Positions 28,338 through 37,503 of a stretch of DNA of 64,000 nucleotides are shown here, piece by piece. The DNA is taken from assembly GCA_945865635.1 (NCBI GenBank), contig CAMBEP010000008.1, positions 1-64,000 of the forward strand, written 5' to 3'. The notes beneath the pieces were generated by a model. The model was not told where the DNA came from. It ran no database searches and saw nothing but the letters and a program-made list of their open reading frames with translations. How positions within the stretch are numbered: the stretch's first letter is position 1; every line of letters starts with the position of its first letter. The stretch is from Candidatus Kuenenia stuttgartensis (GTDB taxonomy: Bacteria; Planctomycetota; Planctomycetia; Isosphaerales; Isosphaeraceae). Position numbers and translations under genes: made by a program.

Positions 28338-29957
28338 ATGAATCTGACACAACGTCCAGAGTGGACATCATTAAAAAATCATCTGGAAACAATGAGTCAT
28401 CTGCAAATCGCAGATCTATTTGAGGCTGATCCTGATCGGGGGACAAATCTTACAGCCGAATCGGCCGGAATATATCTCGATTATTCCAAGAATCGGATTT
28501 CAGTGGAAACCCTCAAGCTTTTATTTGGATTGGCGGATGCGCTTGAACTACGCCAGAAAATAAGCGCCATGTTTAGCGGCGAACCCCTAAATAATACCGA
28601 AAACCGTTCGGTGCTGCACACAGCGCTTCGTGCCCCTGTGGGATCAGAGATCTTTGTGGATGGTGTCAATGTGGTTCCAGCAATTCAGGCAGTGCTTGAA
28701 CGTATGGCAAAATTTTCCGACGATCTCAGAAGTGGGCGCTGGAAGGGTGCAACTGGTAGCAAAATTGCACATGTTGTGAATATTGGAATTGGGGGTTCAG
28801 ACCTTGGCCCGCATCTTTGTTATGACGCATTGCGGCATTATTCGGACCGATCGATCACATTGCATTTCGTCTCGAATGTTGATGGGACGGACATCACAGA
28901 AACGCTTCGGGAATTGAATCCGGAAGAAACTCTATTTATTGTGGCTTCCAAGACGTTCACCACACAGGAGACGATGGCCAATGCCCGAACTGCGCGTGAC
29001 TGGCTTGTTGATAAAGTGGGTGAATCGGCTGTCGCCAGCCATTTTGTCGCTGTCAGTACCAATGCCGCAGAAGTCTCAAGATTTGGAATTGATACGGCAA
29101 ATATGTTTGGATTCTGGGACTGGGTTGGTGGTCGATATTCTGTCGATTCTGCGATTGGCCTGTCGCTTATGATTGCCATTGGCGAGAAATTGTTCCGTGA
29201 CTTTCTTGCCGGCTTTCATGCCATGGATAGACATTTTCAGTCTTCCCGGTGGGATCAGAATCTGCCGGTTCTACTGGGGCTGATTGGGCTCTGGAATAAT
29301 AATTTTCTGGGTGCTGAAAGTGTTGCAATTCTGCCGTACGACCAATACCTGAATCTCTTTCCAGCCTATCTGCAACAGCTTGACATGGAGAGTAATGGCA
29401 AAAGCGTGACGAAATCGGGTGAACGAGTTTCTTATCAGACTGGTCCGATTGTGTGGGGCCAGCCTGGCACCAATGGCCAACATGCGTTTTATCAGTTGAT
29501 CCATCAGGGCACCAAGCTGATCCCCTGTGACTTCATAGCCTTCTCGCAAAGCCTGAATCCCTGCGGCCTGCATCACGATCTACTCATGTCAAACTTTTTC
29601 GCCCAGACCGAGGCACTTGCATTTGGTAAATCGCACGAAGAGCTTCAGCTCGAAGGCTGCAATCCCGAATTGATTCCGCATCGAACATTTACAGGTAATC
29701 GGCCTACGAATTCCATTCTTATTGAGAAGCTGACCCCGTTTTCATTGGGGGCGCTGATTGCTTTATACGAACACAAGGTCTTTACACAGGGCGTGATCTG
29801 GGGTATCAATTCTTTCGATCAATGGGGCGTGGAACTTGGCAAGGTTCTTGCCAGCCGAATCACTCCGGAATTAGAGTCGATCAATGAGCCGGAATTGAAA
29901 CATGATAGTTCGACAAATACATTGATCAAGCGATATCGCCAGCAAAAACAGACTTGA
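28338..29957 (+). CDS. pgi: Glucose-6-phosphate isomerase
   Basis: A 539-residue enzyme interconverting glucose 6-phosphate and fructose 6-phosphate in glycolysis and gluconeogenesis. Family motifs are all present: [43 protein letters not shown] (the signature region), [19 protein letters not shown] and the C-terminal QWGVELGK, whose Lys is the catalytic one. The length fits the long bacterial/eukaryotic type. I start at the ATG at 28338 (MNLTQRPEW) because this aligns with known N-termini; the frame upstream to 28287 is unlikely to be translated. It follows the sulfatase gene by 63 bases and converges on an SMP-30 gene, with a hairpin terminator between. Confidence 0.96.
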   Translation: MNLTQRPEWTSLKNHLETMSHLQIADLFEADPDRGTNLTAESAGIYLDYSKNRISVETLKLLFGLADALELRQKISAMFSGEPLNNTENRSVLHTALRAPVGSEIFVDGVNVVPAIQAVLERMAKFSDDLRSGRWKGATGSKIAHVVNIGIGGSDLGPHLCYDALRHYSDRSITLHFVSNVDGTDITETLRELNPEETLFIVASKTFTTQETMANARTARDWLVDKVGESAVASHFVAVSTNAAEVSRFGIDTANMFGFWDWVGGRYSVDSAIGLSLMIAIGEKLFRDFLAGFHAMDRHFQSSRWDQNLPVLLGLIGLWNNNFLGAESVAILPYDQYLNLFPAYLQQLDMESNGKSVTKSGERVSYQTGPIVWGQPGTNGQHAFYQLIHQGTKLIPCDFIAFSQSLNPCGLHHDLLMSNFFAQTEALAFGKSHEELQLEGCNPELIPHRTFTGNRPTNSILIEKLTPFSLGALIALYEHKVFTQGVIWGINSFDQWGVELGKVLASRITPELESINEPELKHDSSTNTLIKRYRQQKQT

Positions 29958-30017
29958 AAATTGGTCATAGAAACGAACTAAACGTCGGTGTCATGCAAAA
30001 CTCCCAATAAATGAATT

Positions 30018-30047
30018 GGGCTGAACCAGGTTATCATGGTTCAGCCC
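30018..30047. terminator. Hairpin between convergent genes, likely bidirectional terminator
   Basis: A perfect 11-bp stem (GGGCTGAACCA / TGGTTCAGCCC) with an eight-base loop lies between the ends of pgi and the leftward SMP-30 gene. T-runs on both sides are poor, so it may also simply block read-through or protect mRNA ends. Confidence 0.65.
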
Positions 30048-30075
30048 AAGCTTGTTTGAGGGCCTCTCTGTTAAG

Positions 30076-31071
30076 TCAGAATCGGAAACCTTTCATATTT
30101 GTTTCAATTCGATAGAGGCTTACACCGGCGCAGATATAAAGTGTTTTCGCTTCGGGGCCACCGAATTCGCAATTTGTAGCGGCTTCAGGGGTCCGAATTA
30201 CGCCTTCGAGTTTGCCATCGGGTGAGAAGACCCAGACGCCAGATTGATCGTCCTTGCCTGCTGTGGCGACAATTCGGCCATCGGTTGTAATAGTCATGCC
30301 ATCGGTGCCGCGACCATCGCCGAAATCATAAATGGACTTGCCTGGGCTTGTATCGCCGTTTTTATCAAGCTTACAGGCCAGCAATACCCGTCGTCTGCTA
30401 CCGTTGTCAGCCACATAAAGTGTTTTGCCATCAGGGCTGACGACGACACCGTTAGGTTTGAAAGCGCCGGTTTCAAGGCGGGTGACTTTGCCATTGGGAT
30501 CAATACGAAAGACGGCTTCATAATCGAGTTCACGCGGTTCGTTGGATACGTAACGTGGATCGCTGAAAAAAATGCGGCCATTGGCATCGATAGCGACATC
30601 GTTCGGGCTATTGAATTTCTTGCCGTTGTAGTTGTCGGCCAGAACTTCAATTTTTCCGGTTTTCATGTCGGTTGCGGTGACTCTGCGCTGACCGCCTGTG
30701 TTGGCTCCCTCGGCGACAATCATGCGGCCTTTGGAATCGAAAATGATTCCATTGGAGCGGCCTGAAGGGTTACGATATTCACTGACCTTTTTAGATTTGG
30801 GGTCGAACTTCATCAGTTCATTACCGATATCGGAAAAATAGATGCAACCATCGGGCCCCTCGGCGGCACCTTCTGTGAATTCACCTTCACCCCAGAGCTT
30901 TTCAAGTTTTGCACCTGGTGCGATCAGGTTTTTGGGGTCGTCCGCAAGCGAAACTTCGAGAAGGTTTAATTCCGCGACTGGTATTGGGAATTCAACGGCT
31001 GTTGATAGTCTTGTTGCGCTGGATGCAGCCGTCAGGCCTGTGGCCAGGCTAATGAAATGTCGACGATTCAT
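30076..31071 (-). CDS. SMP-30/gluconolactonase-like protein with Tat signal
   Basis: A 331-residue beta-propeller of the SMP-30/gluconolactonase/LRE family, whose members hydrolyse sugar lactones or related esters with a divalent metal. The N-terminus NRRHFISLATGLTAASSA is a twin-arginine export signal, so the protein is exported folded. Propeller blades show EGPDGCIYFSDIGN, NGIIFDSKGRMIVAEG, NSPNDVAIDANGRIFFSDP (Asn/Asp metal ligands), KPNGVVVSPDGKTLYVADN and GTDGMTITTDGR. The length is normal. The lactone substrate is unknown; the PQQ dehydrogenase elsewhere in the window would make such lactones, but the two are not linked. It is divergent from the MFS transporter gene across a 320-base spacer. 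Confidence 0.9.
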   Translation of the reverse strand: MNRRHFISLATGLTAASSATRLSTAVEFPIPVAELNLLEVSLADDPKNLIAPGAKLEKLWGEGEFTEGAAEGPDGCIYFSDIGNELMKFDPKSKKVSEYRNPSGRSNGIIFDSKGRMIVAEGANTGGQRRVTATDMKTGKIEVLADNYNGKKFNSPNDVAIDANGRIFFSDPRYVSNEPRELDYEAVFRIDPNGKVTRLETGAFKPNGVVVSPDGKTLYVADNGSRRRVLLACKLDKNGDTSPGKSIYDFGDGRGTDGMTITTDGRIVATAGKDDQSGVWVFSPDGKLEGVIRTPEAATNCEFGGPEAKTLYICAGVSLYRIETNMKGFRF

Positions 31072-31391
31072 GAGTTTTCCTGTGGGCGTGGTATCTGTTT
31101 AGTTGTTCAGATCATGAGACTAGATCACATTAGGTTCATGATTGCGGAACGTCATCAAAAACGCAACTGTGGTTGAATAAAAAACTTGTAATAATGAGCT
31201 GACCTGTTTGCATTCCCGGGAACTCATTTCCTGACGGAGTGTATTTAACTTCCCGTGTTTAACTTTGTGAACAGTTTTAACAATCCGGCGCATTTCCAGT
31301 ATTTCCCTTGAATAATTGAGCTCAGGACATTACAAGTAAGTAGAAGAAACGTCAAACATCCTGGAATCAATCAATCGATCGGATAAGAGTC
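31072..31391. other. Divergent promoter region
   Basis: These 320 bases separate the leftward SMP-30 gene from the rightward transporter gene. They hold two direct copies of TTTAACTT (31244-31251 and 31258-31265, 14-base period) and a plausible promoter for the transporter (TTGAAT at 31308, TACAAG at 31331). I see no gene. Confidence 0.45.
31308..31336 (+). promoter_or_regulatory. Candidate sigma-70-type promoter of the MFS transporter
   Basis: TTGAAT and TACAAG with 17-bp spacing each match the consensus at four of six positions. They lie 56 bases before the ATG. The direct repeat TTTAACTT lies 43-64 bases upstream of the -35 box, where an activator could bind. Confidence 0.3.
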
Positions 31392-32717
31392 ATGGCTGCA
31401 ACCGGAGTTGAACTGCTCAAGGGAGAAGCAAATATTGCAAAGGAATTTGAGGCGCATCACAGGCGATTGATTATTGCCGGGACGATTGGGAATGTGCTGG
31501 AGTGGTACGATTTTGCTGTTTACGGGTTCTTTGCCCATGAAATTGGTCAGGTATTCTTTCCATCCTCGGATCCCGTCACGAGTCTGATCGCAGCCTTTGG
31601 AGCATTTGCTGCTGGTTTCATGATGCGTCCGTTTGGTGCGGTTGTATTTGGTCATATTGCAGACTGCAGAGGTCGCCGAACGGCGATGACACTCTCTGTG
31701 CTGTGCATGGCGATTCCGACATTCTGTATTGGCATTCTTCCGGGATATCAAACTTTGGGCTCATCCGCGGCAGTCATTCTGGTACTGATGCGCATGCTTC
31801 AGGGGATGTCGGTTGGCGGTGAATTTGCAACGAGTTTATTGTATCTGGTAGAGCATGCGCCTGTGGGCCGAAAGGCGTTTGCGGGCAGTTGGGGGGCAGC
31901 AGGAGCCACGGGTGGAACGCTGGCTGGTTCGGCTGTGGGTTTTATTATAAACCGGACACTCTTACCCGAGCAGGTCGCCTTGTGGGGCTGGCGGGTGCCG
32001 ATGCTGCTTGGGCTGGCTGTTGGGCTGGCGGGCTTGTTCATTCGCAAACACCTGCCGGAAGAATCTGAAAAACCGGATCCTTCACAAACTCCGCCGATTG
32101 TGATTGCATTTCGCGAGCACTGGATTGATATGTTGCGGATTGCTGGAGTGATGCTGATGGGGTCTGTAGGATTTTATCTGATATTCGTTTTTCTAACGAC
32201 ATATCTCTCACAGACAGTGAAAGTTCCGCTTGCTCAGGCGCTCGAAGTCAACACGATCAGCATGATTGTTCTGATGTTCTTAATCCCATTCTATGGGCAT
32301 CTTGCAGACCGGATTGGACCAGCACGCATTGTCACAGTTGCGGCGTTTGCTTGCATGGTGCTTGCATTGCCGTTGTTCTGGCTGTTGCATCACAAAAATC
32401 CGTGGCTTGATCTGCTCGGTGAATTGGGATTTGTGATGGTGATTGCGCCGTATCAGGGTTCCTATCCGGCACTGGTTGTCAGGATGCTGCCCCAAAAAGC
32501 ACGCTGCACAGTGCTTTCTGTCGGATTTAATCTGTGTGTCGGATTAATCGGTGGAACGACTCCGATGGTGGCAAGCTATTTGATCGCAAAAACGCATAAT
32601 GACCTATCGCCTGCATGGTTTCTGATGACTGCATCATTTATCACCTTGATTACGGTGATCATGTGGCAAAGCAAATTAAAAAAAGCAGGGCATGCGGCCG
32701 ATACAACATTGACTTGA
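31392..32717 (+). CDS. MFS transporter, metabolite:H+ symporter (MHS) family
   Basis: A 441-residue inner-membrane transporter with about 12 hydrophobic helices. The start of helix 1 reads GTIGNVLEWYDFAVYGFFA, the hallmark of the MHS branch (ProP, KgtP, citrate and shikimate carriers). The loop GHIADCRGRRTAMTLSVLCM is the MFS motif A, and RMLQGMSVGGEFATSLLYLVE in helix 4 is also family-specific. The substrate is likely an organic acid or osmolyte taken up with protons, but it is not decidable here. The stop is 27 bases before the ATG of a zinc-dependent dehydrogenase on the same strand, so the pair is probably one operon: import of a compound followed by its oxidation. Confidence 0.92.
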   Translation: MAATGVELLKGEANIAKEFEAHHRRLIIAGTIGNVLEWYDFAVYGFFAHEIGQVFFPSSDPVTSLIAAFGAFAAGFMMRPFGAVVFGHIADCRGRRTAMTLSVLCMAIPTFCIGILPGYQTLGSSAAVILVLMRMLQGMSVGGEFATSLLYLVEHAPVGRKAFAGSWGAAGATGGTLAGSAVGFIINRTLLPEQVALWGWRVPMLLGLAVGLAGLFIRKHLPEESEKPDPSQTPPIVIAFREHWIDMLRIAGVMLMGSVGFYLIFVFLTTYLSQTVKVPLAQALEVNTISMIVLMFLIPFYGHLADRIGPARIVTVAAFACMVLALPLFWLLHHKNPWLDLLGELGFVMVIAPYQGSYPALVVRMLPQKARCTVLSVGFNLCVGLIGGTTPMVASYLIAKTHNDLSPAWFLMTASFITLITVIMWQSKLKKAGHAADTTLT

Positions 32718-32744
32718 ACCCAATTTCACCAGTCTCAATTGCAA

Positions 32745-33854
32745 ATGAATCCGAACTCTAAAACACTGAAGGCGGCTCTGTTTCACGGAGCAGGGCAACC
32801 ATGGACCATAATTACGATATCAGATACGAATTTCAATGAAGATCGAGCAATCATTGAAACGGAAGCCTGCACAGTCTGCTCAAGTGATATTCATACAGTC
32901 ATGGGCAGGCGGGGTGGTCCGACACCTTCCGTGCTTGGCCATGAGGCAATTGGGCGCGTGTGGAAACTTCCTGATTCATGGACATTAAAAGACGTAGAAG
33001 GTCGGCCCTGTGCCATTGGCCAACGCTTGGTCTGGGGTGTTGCTGCAAGTTGTGGTGAATGCCTGTTTTGTCAAAATGCAATTCCACAGAAATGCCAGAG
33101 GCTTGTAAAATATGGTCATCATCGATACACAATGGGCGAGACGCCGCGGGGTGGATTCAGTCAGTGTGTGGAGTTGGTTGAAGGGACACCGGTCGTGGGA
33201 TTGTCGGATGCAATTCCTGCAGGGATGGCTTGTCTGGCGGCTTGTGCTGGTGCCACTGTGGCGGCCACATTAAGAATGGCTGGAGGCCAGAAAGGTCAAC
33301 AAATATTGGTTTATGGTGGTGGAGTGCTTGGAGCGATTGCCTGCCGCATGGCGAAATCTCTAGGAGCGGATTTGGTGATTTGTATTGAGCCTGACCAGTT
33401 GCGGCGCGAGAGGGCGCTGATTTTTGGAGCCGATCATGCGATGGATCCTTCGGATCTGAGCATTGATGACAAGCTTAAATCCATAGCACATGATGGTCTT
33501 GGGGCGGATCAGGCGCTGGAATTCAGTGGTTCAGGAACCGCTTTTGCAAGTTCGATGAGATCGGTACGAACAGGCGGCATGATTGTTCTGGCGGGGGCCG
33601 TTTTCCCGGCTGGTTCCATCGAGATTGAGCCTGAGCAGATTGTCAGGCAGATGTTGACCATTAGGGGGGTCCATAATTACAGTGCAATCGACTTGCAATC
33701 TGCGACGGTATTTCTCGAGTCGGAGTATCGAAAGTTTCCCGAGATTTGGTTGATGCTTGCTGGTGAATCGTTTGCAATCGATGAGATGGAAAAAGCCTTT
33801 GCCTGGGCGGCAAAAAGCCCGGGAGTGAGGGCCATCATTTCCATGAAGAAATGA
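32745..33854 (+). CDS. Zinc-binding alcohol dehydrogenase, phosphonate-associated type
   Basis: A 369-residue medium-chain dehydrogenase. Catalytic zinc ligands are in CTVCSSDIH and VLGHEA, and the structural zinc cysteines are in CGECLFCQNAIPQKC. The NAD-binding loop is VYGGGVLGAIA. The spacing and the phrases FHGAGQPW, VWGVAASCGECLFC and KYGHHR fit the subgroup described as a putative phosphonate catabolism-associated alcohol dehydrogenase (TIGR03366, from memory). No C-P lyase or phosphonatase gene is in the window, so the substrate stays open. I use the ATG at 32745 rather than the TTG two codons earlier. Its 3' end overlaps by 20 bases the end of the leftward methyltransferase gene. Confidence 0.85.
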   Translation: MNPNSKTLKAALFHGAGQPWTIITISDTNFNEDRAIIETEACTVCSSDIHTVMGRRGGPTPSVLGHEAIGRVWKLPDSWTLKDVEGRPCAIGQRLVWGVAASCGECLFCQNAIPQKCQRLVKYGHHRYTMGETPRGGFSQCVELVEGTPVVGLSDAIPAGMACLAACAGATVAATLRMAGGQKGQQILVYGGGVLGAIACRMAKSLGADLVICIEPDQLRRERALIFGADHAMDPSDLSIDDKLKSIAHDGLGADQALEFSGSGTAFASSMRSVRTGGMIVLAGAVFPAGSIEIEPEQIVRQMLTIRGVHNYSAIDLQSATVFLESEYRKFPEIWLMLAGESFAIDEMEKAFAWAAKSPGVRAIISMKK

Positions 33855-34551
33855 CCATGGCACAGAGCCTGTCAGGAGATTTCATGACAATCTGAGTATC
33901 TGTCAGGCCTGATTTGGCGGTTTTTTCATTCCAGACAGCCATTGAGACGGGTAAATCGCATGTGGTCGCATGCTCGATAATATTGCGTTTGAATACGGGT
34001 GGCATTTCCGACCAGAGATATCGGATAATGAGGCAGAGTCGATTGATATGTTCCTCAAGGGTTTCATCGGGCAAAAGAAAGGTTTCATAAGCGATCAGGA
34101 GTCCGCCAGGTTTGAGTCGTTTGCTAATCAGGTCGAAAAAATGTTGGAGATTATCGGCGCCGAAATGGTGTGCCACGAGGCCAACATAAATTACGTCAAA
34201 CTCTACTTGATCATTGGCCAGAAATTCAAGCAGGTCGGCTTCGATCAGTTTCGGATTTAATCCGAGCCCATTTTTATTTCTGGCGGCCTCGATTAAAGCG
34301 GTTGGGCTGGAATCGACACCGACATAATTCACGAGTGAAAAATTCTGAAGTACGGCTGACGTGGTTGCGGAATCACCGCAGGCCAGATCGAGAAATGAGA
34401 ATGGGATGGTGGTACCAAAGCGATCGGCAAGCAATTGATTGAGGGCTGTGGCAGCCATGCTGTGCCAGAGATAATCGTGCTCTAAAACGGCTTGATAAGC
34501 GTTCCAGCCGGTTGTGAAAAGCTTATATTCCAAGTTTTTTCTGGGATTCAT
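33835..34551 (-). CDS. Class I SAM-dependent methyltransferase
   Basis: A 238-residue cytosolic methyltransferase. The SAM-binding motif I is FLDLACGDSATT (about 53-64), followed by the acidic motif II end VGVDSSPTALIEAA, then DVIYVGLVAHHF (motif IV) and LKPGGLLIAYE (motif VI). It resembles the Methyltransf_25/12 groups that act on small molecules; the substrate is unknown. It starts inside the end of the upstream CBM9-like gene (ATGA, 4-base overlap), so the two are translationally coupled. Its stop lies within the last codons of the convergent alcohol dehydrogenase gene, so both transcripts carry complementary 3' ends. Confidence 0.85.
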   Translation of the reverse strand: MNPRKNLEYKLFTTGWNAYQAVLEHDYLWHSMAATALNQLLADRFGTTIPFSFLDLACGDSATTSAVLQNFSLVNYVGVDSSPTALIEAARNKNGLGLNPKLIEADLLEFLANDQVEFDVIYVGLVAHHFGADNLQHFFDLISKRLKPGGLLIAYETFLLPDETLEEHINRLCLIIRYLWSEMPPVFKRNIIEHATTCDLPVSMAVWNEKTAKSGLTDTQIVMKSPDRLCAMVISSWK

Positions 34552-35696
34552 TTGGAATCGGAGTCCCAGGAAGGGTTGCGATGTATGCGTGAATCGGCAT
34601 CCATTTTCAATTCCAGATTCGACTTGCCGGGACGTGGAATTGTGATGGTGGTGGCATAATCTGAACCATCGGGTTTAGTTTGAATTTGTACTTTCCAGCC
34701 TTTTTCGGCAGGAAGTTTCAATCCAAGTTCCTGAAAGTTTGCAGCATATCGTTTTGTTTTTCCTTGGAAGTTTTTTTGTGATTCGTAGAGTTCAAGCAAC
34801 CACCAGCGGGCTTGCTGATCTTCAGCGAGGACAGGTTTTTTGGCTTCTTCTGGTGAGTTTACGAACCGAACGTGCCCCCAGGTTTCAGGCCGGTGCATGT
34901 CGATTCGTCCCTGTGGGCTCCAGACCCAGTTTTCCTCAGGGAAGCCGGGGATTTTTTGGTAATGACCGGATTTGTCGATGAGGTGTCGCCATTCGACTCG
35001 CGAGAAATTGACGCGCCATGTATCGCCAGATTTTGGGGGGCATTGTCGGCCTGCAAATTCTGCCAGACTTTTCCATGGGATGGCCCATTCGATGGTCCAG
35101 GCGGTGTCTTGATCGGTGGAATTGTTGAGGGTTCCTTCCACAGCGACGGCCGTCTTCAGGCCAGGCACTTCCCATTCGTTGAGAGCGGGCCCTCCATCGC
35201 GGTAGGCTTTGACGAGTCTGAGATCCCACTCCGTATTGAGGGCGTTGATTTCCAGCTCAAAGTATTGTTGGTTGTCGCCATCGGGGTCGATGAAGATTTC
35301 GAAATCGTTATCCTGAAAGATGACGGAATCGTGTTTGGTCAGAGTGCCCCAGACGTGTGGTTCTTCCAAACGGGCGGCGACATAAAAGTATTGTTGATCC
35401 CAAGCCATTTTGGCACGAGTGCGGAAGCGCGGAGCAGGGCGGGCGCTGCCTTGAATGTCGCCGAAATCTTCGGTCCAGGGCGCGTTTTGCCAGACATGAT
35501 CGTCGAGTTTGCCGTCGATTTGAGGTGCTTTTTGAGCCAGTACGGCACCATATCCGAGCGGATGAAGCACTTTACAGGCGAGGTTTGGAGCAATACGCAG
35601 GGGTGGCTTTTCTTGAGCGGAGAGATGCGAGGCCTGGACGATGGCCAAGGCTGCCAAGGTGATTAAAGATTTATCGAACAAGGGTCTCGTGTACAT
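34548..35696 (-). CDS. Secreted carbohydrate-binding family 9-like protein
   Basis: A 382-residue exported protein. The signal peptide (SLITLAALAIVQASHLSAQ) precedes a CBM9-like beta-sandwich (about 60-285): PQIDGKLDDHVWQNAPWTE, AKMAWDQQYFYVAARLEEP, FEIFIDPDGDNQQYFELEIN, WTIEWAIPWKSL and DTWRVNFSRVEW. This domain binds sugar chain ends in xylanases and is widespread as a stand-alone exported module in planctomycetes. The C-terminal 90 residues are helical and then strand-rich, without a recognisable family. No catalytic domain is fused. Its stop overlaps the methyltransferase start. The sugar ligand is unknown. Confidence 0.85.
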   Translation of the reverse strand: MYTRPLFDKSLITLAALAIVQASHLSAQEKPPLRIAPNLACKVLHPLGYGAVLAQKAPQIDGKLDDHVWQNAPWTEDFGDIQGSARPAPRFRTRAKMAWDQQYFYVAARLEEPHVWGTLTKHDSVIFQDNDFEIFIDPDGDNQQYFELEINALNTEWDLRLVKAYRDGGPALNEWEVPGLKTAVAVEGTLNNSTDQDTAWTIEWAIPWKSLAEFAGRQCPPKSGDTWRVNFSRVEWRHLIDKSGHYQKIPGFPEENWVWSPQGRIDMHRPETWGHVRFVNSPEEAKKPVLAEDQQARWWLLELYESQKNFQGKTKRYAANFQELGLKLPAEKGWKVQIQTKPDGSDYATTITIPRPGKSNLELKMDADSRIHRNPSWDSDSK

Positions 35697-35872
35697 GGCT
35701 TGTGATCGGCTTTTGGTTGGTCACGAAAGGGTGAATTGGTTGGTAGAGGAAATGCACAGACGTCAGATTCGTTAGATTTCGTCAGAATAACCGAATGCTG
35801 GGTGTCGTCAAAGGGCTTGTTGAAGATTAGTATAAGAGGGATGCATAAGCGAGCGCCAAAAAATACAAGGGT

Positions 35873-37312
35873 TTGTCCATTAGTCTGGGGGCCACGAGGG
35901 TGACGCCACGCGAAGTATTAGCCATGATTCGTCAGCGTGAAGTTTCGATAGTGGACTTGCGCTATATGGACTTTCCAGGTGTCTGGCAGCACTTTGCGAT
36001 ACCAGCCGAAGCATTGACGGAAGAGGCATTTGAAGAGGGCTTCAGCTTTGATGGATCGGCGGTTTCCGGCTGGCGAGCGATCAACGAAGAGGAACTTTTG
36101 GTGGTGCCTCAGTCGGAAACGGCTTTGATCGACCCGTTTCTTTCGAGGCCGACCCTGGCGATGGTCTGTAATATCCAGGACCCGATCACCCATCAGGATT
36201 ATGACCGCGACCCGCGTAACATAGCCCGTAAAGCGGTCGGTTATTTGACAAGTACGGGGATTGGAGATCGAGCCGAGATATCGACAGAGCTTGAGTTTTT
36301 TGTGTTTGACGATGTGCGTTTTGGTCAGAATGTCCACGAGGGTTTTTATCATCTGGATTCAGTCGAAGGCGACTGGAACAATGGTCGGAAGGAAGGCCCT
36401 AACCTGGCTTACAAGCCACGAACAGGGTTGGGGTATTTTCCATGTCCACCGACGGACAGTTTTGCGGAATTAAGGACGGAAATTGCTGGAATTCTGGCTG
36501 AGTGTGGGATTCCGGTAACGAATCACCATCATGAGCTTGCGACAGGTGGTCAGTGTGAGATTGACCTTGGGGCGGGCGATCTGCTGCGTCATGCCGACCA
36601 TCTGATGCTGGCCAAATACATTGTTCGCAATGCGGCGAGAAGGGCTGGCAAAACGGCCACATTCATGCCCAAGCCATTGTTTGGCGATAATGGGTCGGGC
36701 CTTCACACCTATTTCTCGCTTTATCGCGGCGATCAGCCTCTGTTTCCAGGTTCTGGCTATGGTGGGATGTCGGAACTGGCGATGTATGCGATGGGCGGGA
36801 TCATAGCACATGCTCCTGCCTTGTGTGCGTTTGCCAATCCGACGACAAATAGTTACAAGCGATTGGTACCAGGGTTTGATGCTCCGACGAAGCTCTCTTA
36901 CAGCCGGCGTAATCGGTCTGCGATCATTCGTCTGCCGCTGCACAATCCGAATCCGGCAAGCCGCAGGCTTGAGTTTCGTTCACCGGATGGGGCAGCCAAT
37001 CCGTATCTACTTTTCTCAGCGATGCTTATGGCGGCAATTGATGGGATTCAGAGGAAGATTTCGCCCGGCGACCCGTTGGACAAAGACATTTATGACTTGC
37101 GTCCTGAAGAGCTCGAGAATGTACCAACGACACCGAGATCGTTAGATGCCGCTCTTGACGCCCTTCAAAAAGACCACGATTTTCTCTTGAACGGCGATGT
37201 GTTTACCTCGGACGTGATCGACACCTGGATTTGGTACAAGCGTCAGCATGAGGTTGAGGCAGTACGCGTGCGTCCGCACCCGTGGGAATTTGCTTTGTAT
37301 TTTGACTGCTGA
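35873..37312 (+). CDS. glnA: Glutamine synthetase, type I
   Basis: A 479-residue dodecamer-type glutamine synthetase that makes glutamine from glutamate, ammonia and ATP. Motifs are SFDGSAVSGWRAINEEEL, AEISTELEFFVFD (metal-binding Glu), NHHHELATGGQCEIDLG, GDNGSGLHTYFSLYRGD, FANPTTNSYKRLVPGF and SAIIRLP. Y407 in DIYDLRPEE corresponds to the adenylylation site of enterobacterial GlnA, so control by an adenylyltransferase is possible. The start is uncertain: TTG at 35873 has AAGGG very close to it, GTG at 35900 follows GAGG, and ATG at 35924 would trim the standard N-terminus. With gltBD it completes the GS-GOGAT cycle. A 177-base spacer separates it from the divergent CBM9-like gene. Confidence 0.96.
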   Translation: MSISLGATRVTPREVLAMIRQREVSIVDLRYMDFPGVWQHFAIPAEALTEEAFEEGFSFDGSAVSGWRAINEEELLVVPQSETALIDPFLSRPTLAMVCNIQDPITHQDYDRDPRNIARKAVGYLTSTGIGDRAEISTELEFFVFDDVRFGQNVHEGFYHLDSVEGDWNNGRKEGPNLAYKPRTGLGYFPCPPTDSFAELRTEIAGILAECGIPVTNHHHELATGGQCEIDLGAGDLLRHADHLMLAKYIVRNAARRAGKTATFMPKPLFGDNGSGLHTYFSLYRGDQPLFPGSGYGGMSELAMYAMGGIIAHAPALCAFANPTTNSYKRLVPGFDAPTKLSYSRRNRSAIIRLPLHNPNPASRRLEFRSPDGAANPYLLFSAMLMAAIDGIQRKISPGDPLDKDIYDLRPEELENVPTTPRSLDAALDALQKDHDFLLNGDVFTSDVIDTWIWYKRQHEVEAVRVRPHPWEFALYFDC

Positions 37313-37358
37313 TTGCAGATGTGGTTTTTGGTAAAAGCGGAATCATGAAATCTGCTGG

Positions 37359-37394
37359 AATTTGCGGCGAACGTTTTCCCGTTGGTCGCAAATT
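37359..37394 (+). terminator. Hairpin after glnA, weak terminator or mRNA end structure
   Basis: AATTTGCG and CGCAAATT enclose a further six pairs and one mismatch around a six-base loop (TTTTCC), making a 15-position stem 46 bases after the glnA stop. No T-run follows, so termination is not certain. It could equally lie in the leader of the next gene. Confidence 0.4.
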
Positions 37395-37503
37395 CGCATG
37401 GGCAATGAAAATATGCTAAGATGGATGTGATAGGATCGCTCAGCGGATGATTTATCCGGCAAGCCTTGACTTGGGGATATGACTTGTTGAGGCAAGAATC
37501 TCA

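Noticed and set aside
34872-35666. 264-codon rightward frame opposite the CBM9-like gene
   Set aside because: Antisense shadow with no signal or domain; the CBM9 motifs on the other strand are clear.
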